Shown here: piece by piece, positions 1 through 7,924 of the stretch | Position numbering within the stretch: the first letter of the stretch is position 1 | How the letters are laid out: every line of letters starts with the position of its first letter | Source: Oscillospiraceae bacterium | GTDB lineage: Bacteria; Bacillota; Clostridia; Oscillospirales; Oscillospiraceae | Length of the DNA stretch: 14,090 nucleotides | Reading direction: 5' to 3' | Assembly: GCA_016296045.1 (NCBI GenBank) | Contig: JAEDKB010000027.1 | Span: 1 to 14,090, forward strand | The notes under the pieces: model-generated | Database searches by the model: none | Seen by the model: only the letters and a program-made list of their open reading frames with translations | What the model was told of the DNA's origin: nothing | Program-made: the position numbers and the translations under genes

Positions 1-152
1 GCTGCTGCGATGGCTTCAGGGCGAGTCCCTTTTTGCTGCAAGCTGCTGATTTGTTCTACATAATCGAGATCTTCATCAAAGATTTTATGAATGATTCGTA
101 TAATACAAACCCCGATCAGCCATTGCCGGCTGATCGGGGTTTGTGGATTCAT
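1..152 (-). CDS. Possible small protein, partial, runs off window edge
   Basis: An open frame of 50 codons begins with an ATG that overlaps the TGA of the NUDIX gene (ATGA) and stays open to the window edge. Its later part reads as plausible protein (KIFDEDLDYVEQISSLQQKG). I do not recognise a family. The first third is encoded by the large palindrome at 107-142, which would more simply be a terminator, and I see no other in-frame ATG beyond the palindrome. Either a small coupled gene runs through the palindrome, or this is the remnant of a gene whose start was lost, or the frame is open by chance. A plus-strand frame is also open across the same bases, which weakens the case. Confidence 0.28.
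   Translation of the reverse strand, partial: MNPQTPISRQWLIGVCIIRIIHKIFDEDLDYVEQISSLQQKGTRPEAIAA
107..142 (-). terminator. Strong palindrome after the NUDIX gene, probable terminator
   Basis: A perfect 15-bp stem (107-121 with 128-142) encloses a 6-base loop. On the minus strand the stem ends in GGGGTTT followed by GTATTAT, a weak T-rich tail. It sits 7 bases past the NUDIX stop codon, so it probably ends the long minus-strand transcript. The tail is not a clean T-run, so efficiency is uncertain, and an open frame also reads across it. Confidence 0.65.
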
Positions 153-568
153 TTGCTGTTTTCGTGGGCAAGAATATAGCGCTCAGCGGCGTGAAGCACA
201 TCAACGTCGGTGGCGAAGGTTACGAGCGGCTGCGCTTCTTCATAGGTAAACCAGCCGAGCTGACGAATTTCCCCCTCCTGCGGGTGTTCCGTGCCGCTGA
301 CAGGAACGGCAATAAAGAAAACAACGTCCTTCATGACTCCTTCTCTGGGAGAATAGCGGACGACTTCGCGGAAGGAGGTGTCGATTTGAACAATCAGTCC
401 GGTTTCTTCACGGATTTCGCGCAACGCGGTCTGTGCCTCCGTTTCCGTGCCTTCCATATGCCCTTTCGGAAAACTCCAGTGATGTCTTCCGTGCTGGGCA
501 AGCAGGTATTCGTGCCCCTGCTTTGTCTGCCGCCAAATCACCGCGCCGCAAGAGATTTCATATTCCAT
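149..568 (-). CDS. NUDIX hydrolase, Ap4A-hydrolase-like
   Basis: This 139-residue protein is the usual size for a single NUDIX domain. The NUDIX box G-x5-E-x7-REIREETG lies at residues 36-58 and supplies the Mg-binding glutamates of a nucleoside-diphosphate-linked pyrophosphohydrolase. The preceding WSFPKGH (31-37) and the N-terminal SCGAVIW resemble bacterial and animal-type diadenosine tetraphosphate hydrolases, so a housecleaning role on dinucleoside polyphosphates or damaged nucleotides is likely. The exact substrate cannot be read from sequence. The start is supported by AAAAGGAG shortly upstream, and only 14 bases separate it from the mnmG stop, so it is probably the distal gene of the mnmG transcript. 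A strong palindrome follows its stop. Confidence 0.9.
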   Translation of the reverse strand: MEYEISCGAVIWRQTKQGHEYLLAQHGRHHWSFPKGHMEGTETEAQTALREIREETGLIVQIDTSFREVVRYSPREGVMKDVVFFIAVPVSGTEHPQEGEIRQLGWFTYEEAQPLVTFATDVDVLHAAERYILAHENSK

Positions 569-582
569 ACTACGGTCTCCTT

Positions 583-2454
583 TTAGGTGGATCGATGCTC
601 CAGATAAATCAGCAGTACGGCAATGTCCGCAGGACTGACGCCGGAGATTCTGCTTGCCTGACCGATGGAATGCGGACGAATCTCCGACAGCTTCTGACGT
701 GCTTCCAGACGCAGACCGCCGATGGAATCATAATCCGTATCCGGCGGCAGAAGACGGGCTTCCTCTTTCGCAAATTCCTCGATCTGCTTTTCCTGACGAC
801 GCAGATAGCCTTCATATTTGATGCGGATTTCCACCTGCTGCGTGACATCGTCGGGAAGCTCCGGACGGGAGCGGTCAAATTCTTTAAGGCAGGCATAGTC
901 CAGCTCCGGACGGCGCAGCAGATCGCTGAATCTTGCTGCGCTGACTACGGCTGACGAGCCGCGCTGCTGAAGAAATGCGTTCAGTTCGGGCGTTGCAGGC
1001 GTGCCGCTGGATTCCAGTCTGCGGATCTCACGCGCAACGGCCGCATATTTTTCCTGAACACTTTGAAGCTGTTCGTCGGAGATCAGACCGATTTTATGTC
1101 CGATTTCCGTCAGACGCTCATCAGCGTTGTCCTGCCGGTGCAGCAGACGGTATTCGCTTCTCGAGGTCATAATGCGGTACGGCTCTTCCGTGCCCTTTGT
1201 GACAAGATCATCGATCAGCGTTCCGATATAGCCGTCGGAGCGCTTGAGGATCATCGGCTCTTTTCCCAGAAGCTTCAGCGCGGCATTGACACCTGCCACA
1301 AAGCCCTGCACGGCGGCCTCCTCATAACCGGAGGAGCCGTTGAACTGGCCCGCGCCGTAAAGACCGGAAACTTTTTTACATTCCAGTGTGGCATACAGCT
1401 CCGTCGGATCAACGCAGTCATATTCGATGGCGTAGGCAGGGCGGAGCATTTCCGCATGCTCCAGACCGGCTACGGTGTGCAGCATGGCAAGCTGTACATC
1501 CTCCGGAAGCGACGAGGAAAAGCCCTGTAGATACATTTCGTCGGTATTCAGGCCGCAAGGCTCCAAAAAAAGCTGATGGCGCGGCTTGTCAGCAAAGCGG
1601 ACGACCTTCGTTTCAATGCTGGGACAGTAGCGCGGCCCAATGCCGGTGATCGAACCGTCATAAATGGGACTGCGATCCAGATTTTCGCGGATGATCTCAT
1701 GGGTGCGCTCATTGGTATAGGTCAGATAGCACACTGCGCGATTTTCCGGAACCGTTTTTGTGGAAAAGGAGAACGGTTCGGGGCTGTCGTCACCCGGCTG
1801 CACCTCCATTTTGGAAAAATCGACGCTTCGTGCATTGATGCGGGGCGGAGTGCCGGTCTTAAAGCGGCGCAGCTTCAGACCCAGCTTTTTCAGACTGCCG
1901 GTCAGCTCTAATGCAGCGCGCATTCCGTCCGGTCCGGAGGGAATCGAGCATTCTCCGGTGATAACGCGGCTGTCCAGATAGGTGCCCGCAGCGATGATGC
2001 AGGCGCGGACGCGGTAGACGGCACCCAACTGCGTGACGACACCGGAAATTTTTCCGTCCTGCGTCAAAAGCTCGGTGACGGTCGCCTGCTTGAGCTCCAG
2101 ATTCGGTTCCCGCTCAAGAATGTGCTTCATATGTTCCTGATAGCGGCGGCGATCCGCCTGTGCGCGAAGGGAATGTACGGCGGGTCCTTTGCCGCGGTTG
2201 AGCATCCGATACTGAATGCAGCAGGCATCGGCGGCTTTTGCCATCTCTCCGCCGAGCGCATCGAGTTCACGCACCAGATGCCCTTTGCCGGTGCCGCCGA
2301 TGGCAGGGTTGCAGGGCATATTGCCGATGGCATCCAGATTGATGGTAAAAACAACGGTGCGAAGACCGAGCCGTGCGGCAGCCAGCGCTGCTTCAATTCC
2401 GGCATGACCGGCGCCGACCACGGCAATATCAAATTCTCCTGCGAAATATCGCAT
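583..2454 (-). CDS. mnmG: tRNA uridine-5-carboxymethylaminomethyl modification enzyme MnmG (GidA)
   Basis: MnmG is an FAD protein that acts with MnmE to install the carboxymethylaminomethyl group on the wobble uridine (U34) of certain tRNAs. The 623-residue length is typical. The dinucleotide-binding motif GAGHAG lies at residues 14-19, followed by the family signatures [26 protein letters not shown] segment (about 48-70) and [17 protein letters not shown]. The C-terminal helical region that contacts MnmE is present ([18 protein letters not shown]). The start is the ATG at 2454, preceded by AAGGAT about 8 bases away. The gap of 94 bases to rsmG is the largest inside this gene cluster and contains a possible own promoter. 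Its partner mnmE lies two genes upstream. Confidence 0.98.
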   Translation of the reverse strand: MRYFAGEFDIAVVGAGHAGIEAALAAARLGLRTVVFTINLDAIGNMPCNPAIGGTGKGHLVRELDALGGEMAKAADACCIQYRMLNRGKGPAVHSLRAQADRRRYQEHMKHILEREPNLELKQATVTELLTQDGKISGVVTQLGAVYRVRACIIAAGTYLDSRVITGECSIPSGPDGMRAALELTGSLKKLGLKLRRFKTGTPPRINARSVDFSKMEVQPGDDSPEPFSFSTKTVPENRAVCYLTYTNERTHEIIRENLDRSPIYDGSITGIGPRYCPSIETKVVRFADKPRHQLFLEPCGLNTDEMYLQGFSSSLPEDVQLAMLHTVAGLEHAEMLRPAYAIEYDCVDPTELYATLECKKVSGLYGAGQFNGSSGYEEAAVQGFVAGVNAALKLLGKEPMILKRSDGYIGTLIDDLVTKGTEEPYRIMTSRSEYRLLHRQDNADERLTEIGHKIGLISDEQLQSVQEKYAAVAREIRRLESSGTPATPELNAFLQQRGSSAVVSAARFSDLLRRPELDYACLKEFDRSRPELPDDVTQQVEIRIKYEGYLRRQEKQIEEFAKEEARLLPPDTDYDSIGGLRLEARQKLSEIRPHSIGQASRISGVSPADIAVLLIYLEHRST

Positions 2455-2483
2455 ATCATCAGATCCTTAGCGAGATAGTTATA

Positions 2484-2511
2484 AATATACTCTGTAAGCA
2501 GAGCACAGCAA
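2484..2511 (-). promoter_or_regulatory. Possible promoter for mnmG
   Basis: On the minus strand TTGCTG (2506-2511) and TATATT (2484-2489) are separated by 16 bases, in the 94-base gap between rsmG and mnmG. The boxes match the sigma-A consensus only partly, so this may be a secondary promoter inside a longer transcript. Confidence 0.4.
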
Positions 2512-2548
2512 AAGACGGCGCGGAGGGCGCGGCAGACGGGATGCTGCT

Positions 2549-3235
2549 TTACAGCGGCTGCTGCTTGATTTTTGCAAACCGACGGGGATATTGTGTCGGG
2601 GTCTGTTTTATTTTTCGGATAACAACGACACGATGTACGGCCTCTCCGATTTGGTATTCGGCAATTTTTTCTGTCTTGCCGCCGAGTATGTTAATGGCGT
2701 GTTTCGCCTCATCCAGTTCTTCACGCGCAGCAGACCCCTTCATTGCCAAAAAACAGCCGCCGACTTTCACAAACGGAAGGCAAAGTTCTGCCAGAACATT
2801 CAGCCGCGCAACCGCACGGGAGGTTGCAATGTCAAATTGCTCTCTTGCTTTAAAATCCTCGGCGCGCGAGGCAATGCACTGTGCCTCTACGCCAAGTCCG
2901 TCGAGCGTCTCTTTCAGCCAAAGAATCCGTTTTTGCAAGCTGTCAAGCAATGTCAGGCGAATGCTTGGCTCACCGATTTTCAGCGGCACGCCGGGAAATC
3001 CGGCGCCGCAGCCGACATCAATGACCTGCTTGTTTCTGAAATCTTCAATGTTCAGCAGGGCAAGACAGTCGGCAAAATGCAGCGACGCAACCGCCTGCGG
3101 CTGCGTGATTGCGGTCAGATTCATGACCTGATTTTTTTTCAGCAGCTCCTCTCCGAAACGGCAAAACAGCGAAAGCTGCTCGTCCGAAAGAGAAAGACCG
3201 AGCTGCTGCGACTCACGCAACAGTGTATCCTTCAT
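2549..3235 (-). CDS. rsmG: 16S rRNA (guanine-527-N7) methyltransferase RsmG (GidB)
   Basis: RsmG methylates N7 of G527 in the 530 loop of 16S rRNA using S-adenosylmethionine. The 228-residue length fits the family. The SAM-binding motif VIDVGCGAGFPGVPLKI is at residues 71-87, and the downstream segment with TSRAVARLNVLAELCLPFVKVGG is the family signature. The start codon overlaps the stop of the upstream DUF3267 gene as ATGA, indicating translational coupling. Firmicutes usually have rsmG after mnmG; here it precedes mnmG. In other bacteria loss of RsmG gives low-level streptomycin resistance, which is family knowledge rather than something seen here. Confidence 0.97.
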   Translation of the reverse strand: MKDTLLRESQQLGLSLSDEQLSLFCRFGEELLKKNQVMNLTAITQPQAVASLHFADCLALLNIEDFRNKQVIDVGCGAGFPGVPLKIGEPSIRLTLLDSLQKRILWLKETLDGLGVEAQCIASRAEDFKAREQFDIATSRAVARLNVLAELCLPFVKVGGCFLAMKGSAAREELDEAKHAINILGGKTEKIAEYQIGEAVHRVVVIRKIKQTPTQYPRRFAKIKQQPL

Positions 3236-3822
3236 TCCGATTCCTCCGTAAAAATGGCGAGGCCAAAGCCGTCGTCATGGAACAAAGCGTTTTGCGGTGA
3301 GCGGAACGCTTTGCCGAATAAGTAAAAATCACCGACTGCGCTGCCGAAATTGAAGATTTGCAGGCAGAAAAACAGCCAAAACCATGCGCCTCCGAACAAA
3401 ATGGTCAGAGCGCCGAGAAAAATACCGGAGAAAACAACCGGCGCAACCGCAATCAGAAGATAGTGCCTGCGGCAAAAATAGCCCTGATTTCCGGCATATT
3501 TCAGAACAAGACCCTTTCGTCCGTAATAGGAGGGCAGACCGGAAAAGCGCTGCATCAAAAAACCGTGTAGGAATTGATGCACAGCAAGATGAATGAGCAC
3601 TCCGGCAGCCAGAAACAAGAGCCAAAGACCGTAGGAGCCGAGCCCCAGTCTCAGCAGCTCCAGCAGCGGCTCAAAGCTGCGCCAAAGCCAGCCGAGAAAT
3701 ATCATGATGACACCGATCAGGAAGGAAACGGCGTTGAGAAGCCCAAAAAGCTTCTTATCGGTGTGTAGGTTTACATAATCTGATCCTTTGTAGCGATTCG
3801 GGAGGGTAGAGCAGGAGGTCAT
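3232..3822 (-). CDS. DUF3267-type membrane protein with altered HExxH motif
   Basis: This 196-residue membrane protein has hydrophobic segments at roughly 26-47, 62-81, 121-143 and 146-160. A zincin-like motif sits at 82-86 but reads HQFLH instead of HExxH. Later landmarks RRHYLLIAVAPVV (118-130) and GSAVGD (160-165) fit the DUF3267 putative zinc-peptidase family, where a proline-containing membrane helix and a GS-x-x-GD motif follow the metal site. The expected catalytic glutamate is Gln83, so metal may still bind while peptidase activity is doubtful. I chose the ATG at 3822, 7 bases past the mnmE stop with GGAAAG upstream, over longer versions that run into mnmE. The stop overlaps the rsmG start. 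The substrate and role are unknown. Confidence 0.8.
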   Translation of the reverse strand: MTSCSTLPNRYKGSDYVNLHTDKKLFGLLNAVSFLIGVIMIFLGWLWRSFEPLLELLRLGLGSYGLWLLFLAAGVLIHLAVHQFLHGFLMQRFSGLPSYYGRKGLVLKYAGNQGYFCRRHYLLIAVAPVVFSGIFLGALTILFGGAWFWLFFCLQIFNFGSAVGDFYLFGKAFRSPQNALFHDDGFGLAIFTEESE

Positions 3823-3829
3823 GACAGGC

Positions 3830-5191
3830 TCACTTTCCGACGCAGAAGCGTTCAAAAATTCGGTTCGTAATATCCTCGCGGACGGTGCGTCCCGTGACTT
3901 CGCCGAGCGACTGCATGGCATCTTCCACATCGGTCACAATGGCATCCGGCGTGATACCGCGGCGAAGGGCGGACTCGGCACGGGAAATGGCCTCGGCAGC
4001 ATGGCTGATCGCGCCGAATTGGCGTGCGTTGGTCAGAATAGAACCGTCACAGGAATTGTTTCCCGCAAACCACTGCTCAATCGTCTGCTGAAGCTGCGAG
4101 AGGTTTTCACCGGTTCGCGCAGACAGACGGATCACGGTATCAAACGGAAGCTCATCTGCGCTCATGCAGGCATTCAGATCGGATTTGTTGACAACGGCAA
4201 GAGCGTGGGGAGCGGCTTTTGCGGCAGTGATGGCGCGCTGATCTTCTTCGGTAAGCGGCTCAGAGCCGTCACAGACAAAAATTGCAAGCTCCGCTTCGCG
4301 TGCCGCGGCTTCGGAACGTGCTACGCCGAGCGCTTCAATGCGGTCGCCCGCATTGCGAATGCCTGCCGTATCGGTCAGACGCAGCAGGACGCTGCCCAGA
4401 CGAACCGGCTCTTCTACGGTATCCCGGGTTGTACCCGCAATGTCCGTGACAATTACGCGCTCATATCCTGCCAGTGCATTGAGCAGAGAGGATTTTCCGG
4501 CATTCGGGCGGCCGAGCAGGACGGCCTTTACACCGTGCTTCAGGTGCCGTCCGCGTTCGTAGGTGGCAAGCATTTCCTGCAATGCAGCGGCGGAGGCATG
4601 CAGCGTATCGGCAAGCTCCTGCAAACCAAAGTCCTCAATGTCTTCATCCGGATAGTCCAGAACGGCATGGAAATGACTGCACAGGTTTGTTAATTCATCG
4701 TAGAGCGGATCGATTTTCCGAAGCAGAGCGCCGCCTAACTGACCGGCAGCATTTGCAGCGGCATCCGCGGTTTCGGCATCGATCAGATCGATGACGGCCT
4801 CTGCCTGCGTCAGATCCAGTTGTCCGTTTAAAAACGCACGTTTGGTAAACTCACCCGGACCTGCCTGCCGTGCGCCGGAAGAGAGAAGCGCTTCCAGTCC
4901 GGCAGCCAGCATGGCAGGAGAGCCGTGACATTGCAATTCGACGGTGTCCTCGCCCGTGTAGCTGTGCGGTGCGCGGCAATAGACCGCCATGGCCTGATCG
5001 ATCGTCCGTCCCTGACGGTCGTGCAGGCTTCCGAGCATCAGCTTGCGATTCGGTATTTCAGACAGCGGCTTGCCGCAGTCAAGTGTAAAAACTTTTCCGG
5101 CGATTTCGGCGCAGCCGGAACCGGAAAGCCGCAAAATTCCAATGGCACAGGGAGACTTTCCCGTGGCAATCGCGGCAATCACATCGCTCAT
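3830..5191 (-). CDS. mnmE: tRNA modification GTPase MnmE (TrmE)
   Basis: MnmE is the GTPase partner of MnmG in modifying the wobble uridine of tRNA. The 453 residues hold the N-terminal tetrahydrofolate-binding domain (IAAIATGKSPCAIGILRLSG near the start; AGPGEFTKRAFLNGQLDLTQ at about 110-129), then the inserted G domain with P-loop GRPNAGKSS (227-235), G2 GTTRDTVE (253-260), G3 DTAG (274-277) and G4 NKSD. The chain ends in FCVGK, with the C-terminal cysteine motif C-(I/L/V)-G-K that is required for modification. The start has AAGGAG upstream, and 21 bases separate it from the stop of the peptidase gene, so the two are probably co-transcribed. Confidence 0.98.
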   Translation of the reverse strand: MSDVIAAIATGKSPCAIGILRLSGSGCAEIAGKVFTLDCGKPLSEIPNRKLMLGSLHDRQGRTIDQAMAVYCRAPHSYTGEDTVELQCHGSPAMLAAGLEALLSSGARQAGPGEFTKRAFLNGQLDLTQAEAVIDLIDAETADAAANAAGQLGGALLRKIDPLYDELTNLCSHFHAVLDYPDEDIEDFGLQELADTLHASAAALQEMLATYERGRHLKHGVKAVLLGRPNAGKSSLLNALAGYERVIVTDIAGTTRDTVEEPVRLGSVLLRLTDTAGIRNAGDRIEALGVARSEAAAREAELAIFVCDGSEPLTEEDQRAITAAKAAPHALAVVNKSDLNACMSADELPFDTVIRLSARTGENLSQLQQTIEQWFAGNNSCDGSILTNARQFGAISHAAEAISRAESALRRGITPDAIVTDVEDAMQSLGEVTGRTVREDITNRIFERFCVGK

Positions 5192-5212
5192 GTTTTAAGG
5201 CTCCTTCCGGAA

Positions 5213-7030
5213 TTATTCCAGATAATCCATAAAGAAATCCGCCAGCTCCTCGGCGCGGTCATCGTCGAAGGGAGATTCCATATCCGCCTGCTCCATGAGT
5301 GCAAGAATCGTATTGCCGGAGCTGTTGGAAAGCAGGGTATCATAAAGCTCCAGACCGCTGCCGTCTTCTGTTTCCGCTTCAAAAATCTGCACAGCGGCGT
5401 CGTTGGAGATACAATAGCTGATAACATAGAACGGCGCAATAAAGAAATGCTGAATGTCAATCCAGCCGGGAGCAAGAATGTCTTCCATCCCATACATCCC
5501 CATGCCGAACTCTTCGTTGCATTCGTAAAAGAGCTTGTTGATGTTTTCGGCGGTCAGCTCACTGTCGGGCAGGTCAAAAACACGCTGCTCAAATTCCGCG
5601 TAGCAGGCCTGTGAAAGGAAGGTCAGCAGAGAATCGCCGACCTTGGAAACCGTCAGCGACGTACGTTCCTGCGTGGTCAGGTCTGCCCGGTTAAGTGTCA
5701 GGTATTCCAGACCCTGAGAGAAGATCTCGGCGCAGTCAATGGAGGTGGTTCCGTTGCAGTTGACGTAGCCGTCTACAAAGTGGCCGAATTCATGTGATGC
5801 AGTCAGAAGATCGTCAATGGTTCCGGTCGGGGAGACGTACATAAACGGCATCTCATAAGAGGGAAGGTAAGTCATATAAGAACCGGGCATCTTGCTGCTG
5901 GACTGCGTCAGATCATACAGATCGTAAGCGACCATGTAATCATAGGCCGTGGCGATGCTGCCGCCGAAGATATAGGCGGTATCCTTGAGCTTGGACATGA
6001 CGGTATCGGCATCCATTTCGGCACTGTAGCTGCTGTAAATCGCAGAGTAGTACAGAGAAGAAAGCTCGCGTGCAATCGCGGCGGTATAGTCCGCAGCCTG
6101 TTCGGGCGTATAATCACGATCATAGGTGTAGCTATAGGCAAAATGCGCATAGGAGGGGTATTCCAGCTCCTGCGCGATCTGCTTGCGTACGCGAACAAGC
6201 TGAATATACAGATCGGCAGCCTTCGGATTGTATTTTTGGTAATATGCGCGGTAGATTTCGAGCATATCACCGTATTCCAGATTTTCGTCACTCAGAAGAT
6301 CGTCTACCAGACATTCCTTGCCGTTCCATGTGATCGTCATGTCGCTTTGCAGCGCCATATACTGATTTTGAAGATCGGCCTCCTGCTGCATCAGTTCGAC
6401 CACGCGATCATTGGAATAGACTTGGTTATTGTCATAGTACTCAAAGAAGCCTTCTTCAAAATAGAGCGACTCCAATTCATCGCGGATAGCACTGTCAGCC
6501 ATGGCAATGTAGCATTTTTCCTGTGCCTGCTCTACCAGCGGACCTTGCTCCTCGCACCAACTGTTTTCATCGGTATAGAAGGTGTCGTTTAAATCGAGGG
6601 TGTAACGGATATAGGCAAGCTGGCTCATGGTTGCAAAGTAGAGATAGTCCTTATAAACCGGGTCAAATGCATCTAAAACGGTTTGTGCATCGTCGCCGCG
6701 CTCAACCATTGCCTGCACGTCACCGAAAGCCTTGCACAGTGCAGATGAATCGGGACGCTCATATTTGATTTCCGAGAAGGAAACCGGTGCAAGTTCGGCA
6801 TTTTCGCCGCGGTCATAGTCCTCAAAGCTTGTATGCTCCGGATAATCTTCGGGGCGCTCCACATTCGGGAGAATATCTTCTACTGAGGGTTCCGGATACG
6901 GTTCCGAGTCATTTCTGATGCTGGAGCCGAGAATTGCAAACGGAACCAGGCTCAAACCGAGACTGCAGCCTTGCAGCAGCAGACTCATTACGAGCAAAAG
7001 ACAGACGAGGATGAGCATTCTTTTTTTCAT
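5213..7030 (-). CDS. Lipoprotein M3-family metallopeptidase (oligoendopeptidase-like)
   Basis: This 605-residue protein begins with a lipoprotein signal: MKKR, a hydrophobic stretch, then a lipobox ending at Cys22 (LLLQGC), so it should be anchored on the outer face of the membrane. The acidic segment after it may act as a linker. The zinc site HEFGH is at 413-417, and the third ligand is probably Glu435 in CAEIFSQ, the arrangement of M3 peptidases such as PepF. The natural job is likely cleavage of short peptides outside the cell, in contrast with the cytosolic PepF and PepO-like enzymes. Substrates cannot be inferred. The start overlaps the stop of the phosphatase gene as ATGA and has AAAGGAAG upstream, so the pair is translationally coupled. 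Confidence 0.88.
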   Translation of the reverse strand: MKKRMLILVCLLLVMSLLLQGCSLGLSLVPFAILGSSIRNDSEPYPEPSVEDILPNVERPEDYPEHTSFEDYDRGENAELAPVSFSEIKYERPDSSALCKAFGDVQAMVERGDDAQTVLDAFDPVYKDYLYFATMSQLAYIRYTLDLNDTFYTDENSWCEEQGPLVEQAQEKCYIAMADSAIRDELESLYFEEGFFEYYDNNQVYSNDRVVELMQQEADLQNQYMALQSDMTITWNGKECLVDDLLSDENLEYGDMLEIYRAYYQKYNPKAADLYIQLVRVRKQIAQELEYPSYAHFAYSYTYDRDYTPEQAADYTAAIARELSSLYYSAIYSSYSAEMDADTVMSKLKDTAYIFGGSIATAYDYMVAYDLYDLTQSSSKMPGSYMTYLPSYEMPFMYVSPTGTIDDLLTASHEFGHFVDGYVNCNGTTSIDCAEIFSQGLEYLTLNRADLTTQERTSLTVSKVGDSLLTFLSQACYAEFEQRVFDLPDSELTAENINKLFYECNEEFGMGMYGMEDILAPGWIDIQHFFIAPFYVISYCISNDAAVQIFEAETEDGSGLELYDTLLSNSSGNTILALMEQADMESPFDDDRAEELADFFMDYLE

Positions 7031-7830
7031 CGGATTCTTCCTTTCATATTCGGTTCTCCTGCGATTTTCAGGGCAATTTGAATCAACTCCGCATGATTCT
7101 CGGGACAGCCGACGGCAACGGAGCAGCGGTCATAGTAACGAAGCGGTGTCCCGTCCAGTGCGGAAATCACACCGCCGGCCTCCTGCGCAATCAAAGTTGC
7201 GGCGGCATAGTCCCACGGACGAAGACAGGCTTCAAAGAATACGTCGGCTCTGCCGGCGGCAACATAGCAGATATCCAGCGCCGCAGAACCGCTGCGGCGG
7301 AAATCCAACACAATCGGAAGCAGCTGCGCCATGATGCGCGTTGTTGCAGGAATCGTTTCGCGGTAGTAGATGGCGCTGCCGAACATGGCAATGCTTTCCG
7401 ACAGCGGCACACGGCGCATATGAATCGGCTTGCCGTTCAGGAAGGCGCCCTTTCCGCGCTGCGCGGTAAACAGCTCGTCCGTATACGGCTGATAGACAGC
7501 GCCGTATTCCATTGCGCCGTTTTTCATAAAGCCGACGGAAATACAGCTATGACGGGCGTGACGGATAAAATTGGTTGTGCCGTCGATGGGATCGACGATA
7601 AAATAGGCGGATTTTCCTTCAATGTTGCAGATATCGCCTTCTTCGCCGTAGAAACCGGCTTCGGGGAAAGCCTCCAGAAGCTCCTTTGAAAGCTGTTCTT
7701 GCACCATGGAATCGTATTTGGTGACGAGATCGCAGTGGGAGGTTTTTTCCTGCACACTGTCTTCTATGTTGTGTGCCGAACGGACAAGCTCGCCGGCACG
7801 GCGTACAATCTCGTCAATCTTCTGGTACAT
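7027..7830 (-). CDS. Inositol monophosphatase family protein
   Basis: This 267-residue enzyme has the full metal-dependent phosphatase signature: GEEG with Glu63, IVDPIDGTTNF with Asp80 and Asp83, and RPWDYAAA with Asp207. These bind the Mg ions that hydrolyse a phosphate monoester such as inositol-1-phosphate. Bacterial relatives also act on fructose-1,6-bisphosphate, histidinol phosphate or 3',5'-phosphoadenosine phosphate, so the substrate is open. I chose the ATG at 7830 because GAGGAG precedes it at good spacing; an upstream ATG at 7917 would put translation across the likely promoter. The stop overlaps the start of the lipoprotein peptidase gene. Confidence 0.93.
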   Translation of the reverse strand: MYQKIDEIVRRAGELVRSAHNIEDSVQEKTSHCDLVTKYDSMVQEQLSKELLEAFPEAGFYGEEGDICNIEGKSAYFIVDPIDGTTNFIRHARHSCISVGFMKNGAMEYGAVYQPYTDELFTAQRGKGAFLNGKPIHMRRVPLSESIAMFGSAIYYRETIPATTRIMAQLLPIVLDFRRSGSAALDICYVAAGRADVFFEACLRPWDYAAATLIAQEAGGVISALDGTPLRYYDRCSVAVGCPENHAELIQIALKIAGEPNMKGRIR

Positions 7831-7895
7831 TTTGAGATCACTCCTCGGTGAATTGTGTGAAGAGCGGCAAAAACGCAAAAGCTCCACAACATTAT

Positions 7896-7924
7896 ATTTT
7901 ATCACATTTTCGCTCAAATCACAA
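7896..7924 (-). promoter_or_regulatory. Probable promoter for the phosphatase-peptidase-mnmE block
   Basis: On the minus strand TTGTGA (7919-7924) and TAAAAT (7896-7901) are spaced by exactly 17 bases. The -35 box overlaps the stop codon of the methyltransferase gene, and the 88-base gap to the phosphatase start is AT-rich. This would let the downstream block be transcribed separately from the rRNA methyltransferase gene. Confidence 0.55.

Noticed and set aside
3823..3930. Longer DUF3267 protein starting inside mnmE at 3930
   Set aside because: The extra residues are the antiphase translation of the mnmE C-terminus and are not membrane-like. The ATG at 3822 fits the gap after the mnmE stop.
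3821..4693. Plus-strand open frame of 290 codons opposite mnmE
   Set aside because: mnmE carries all GTPase motifs and the terminal Cys motif on the other strand. The antisense frame is explained by codon composition.
7831..7917. Extended N-terminus of the monophosphatase from an ATG at 7917
   Set aside because: The added 29 residues match nothing in the family, the extension covers the likely promoter, and the ATG at 7830 has a good GAGGAG site.
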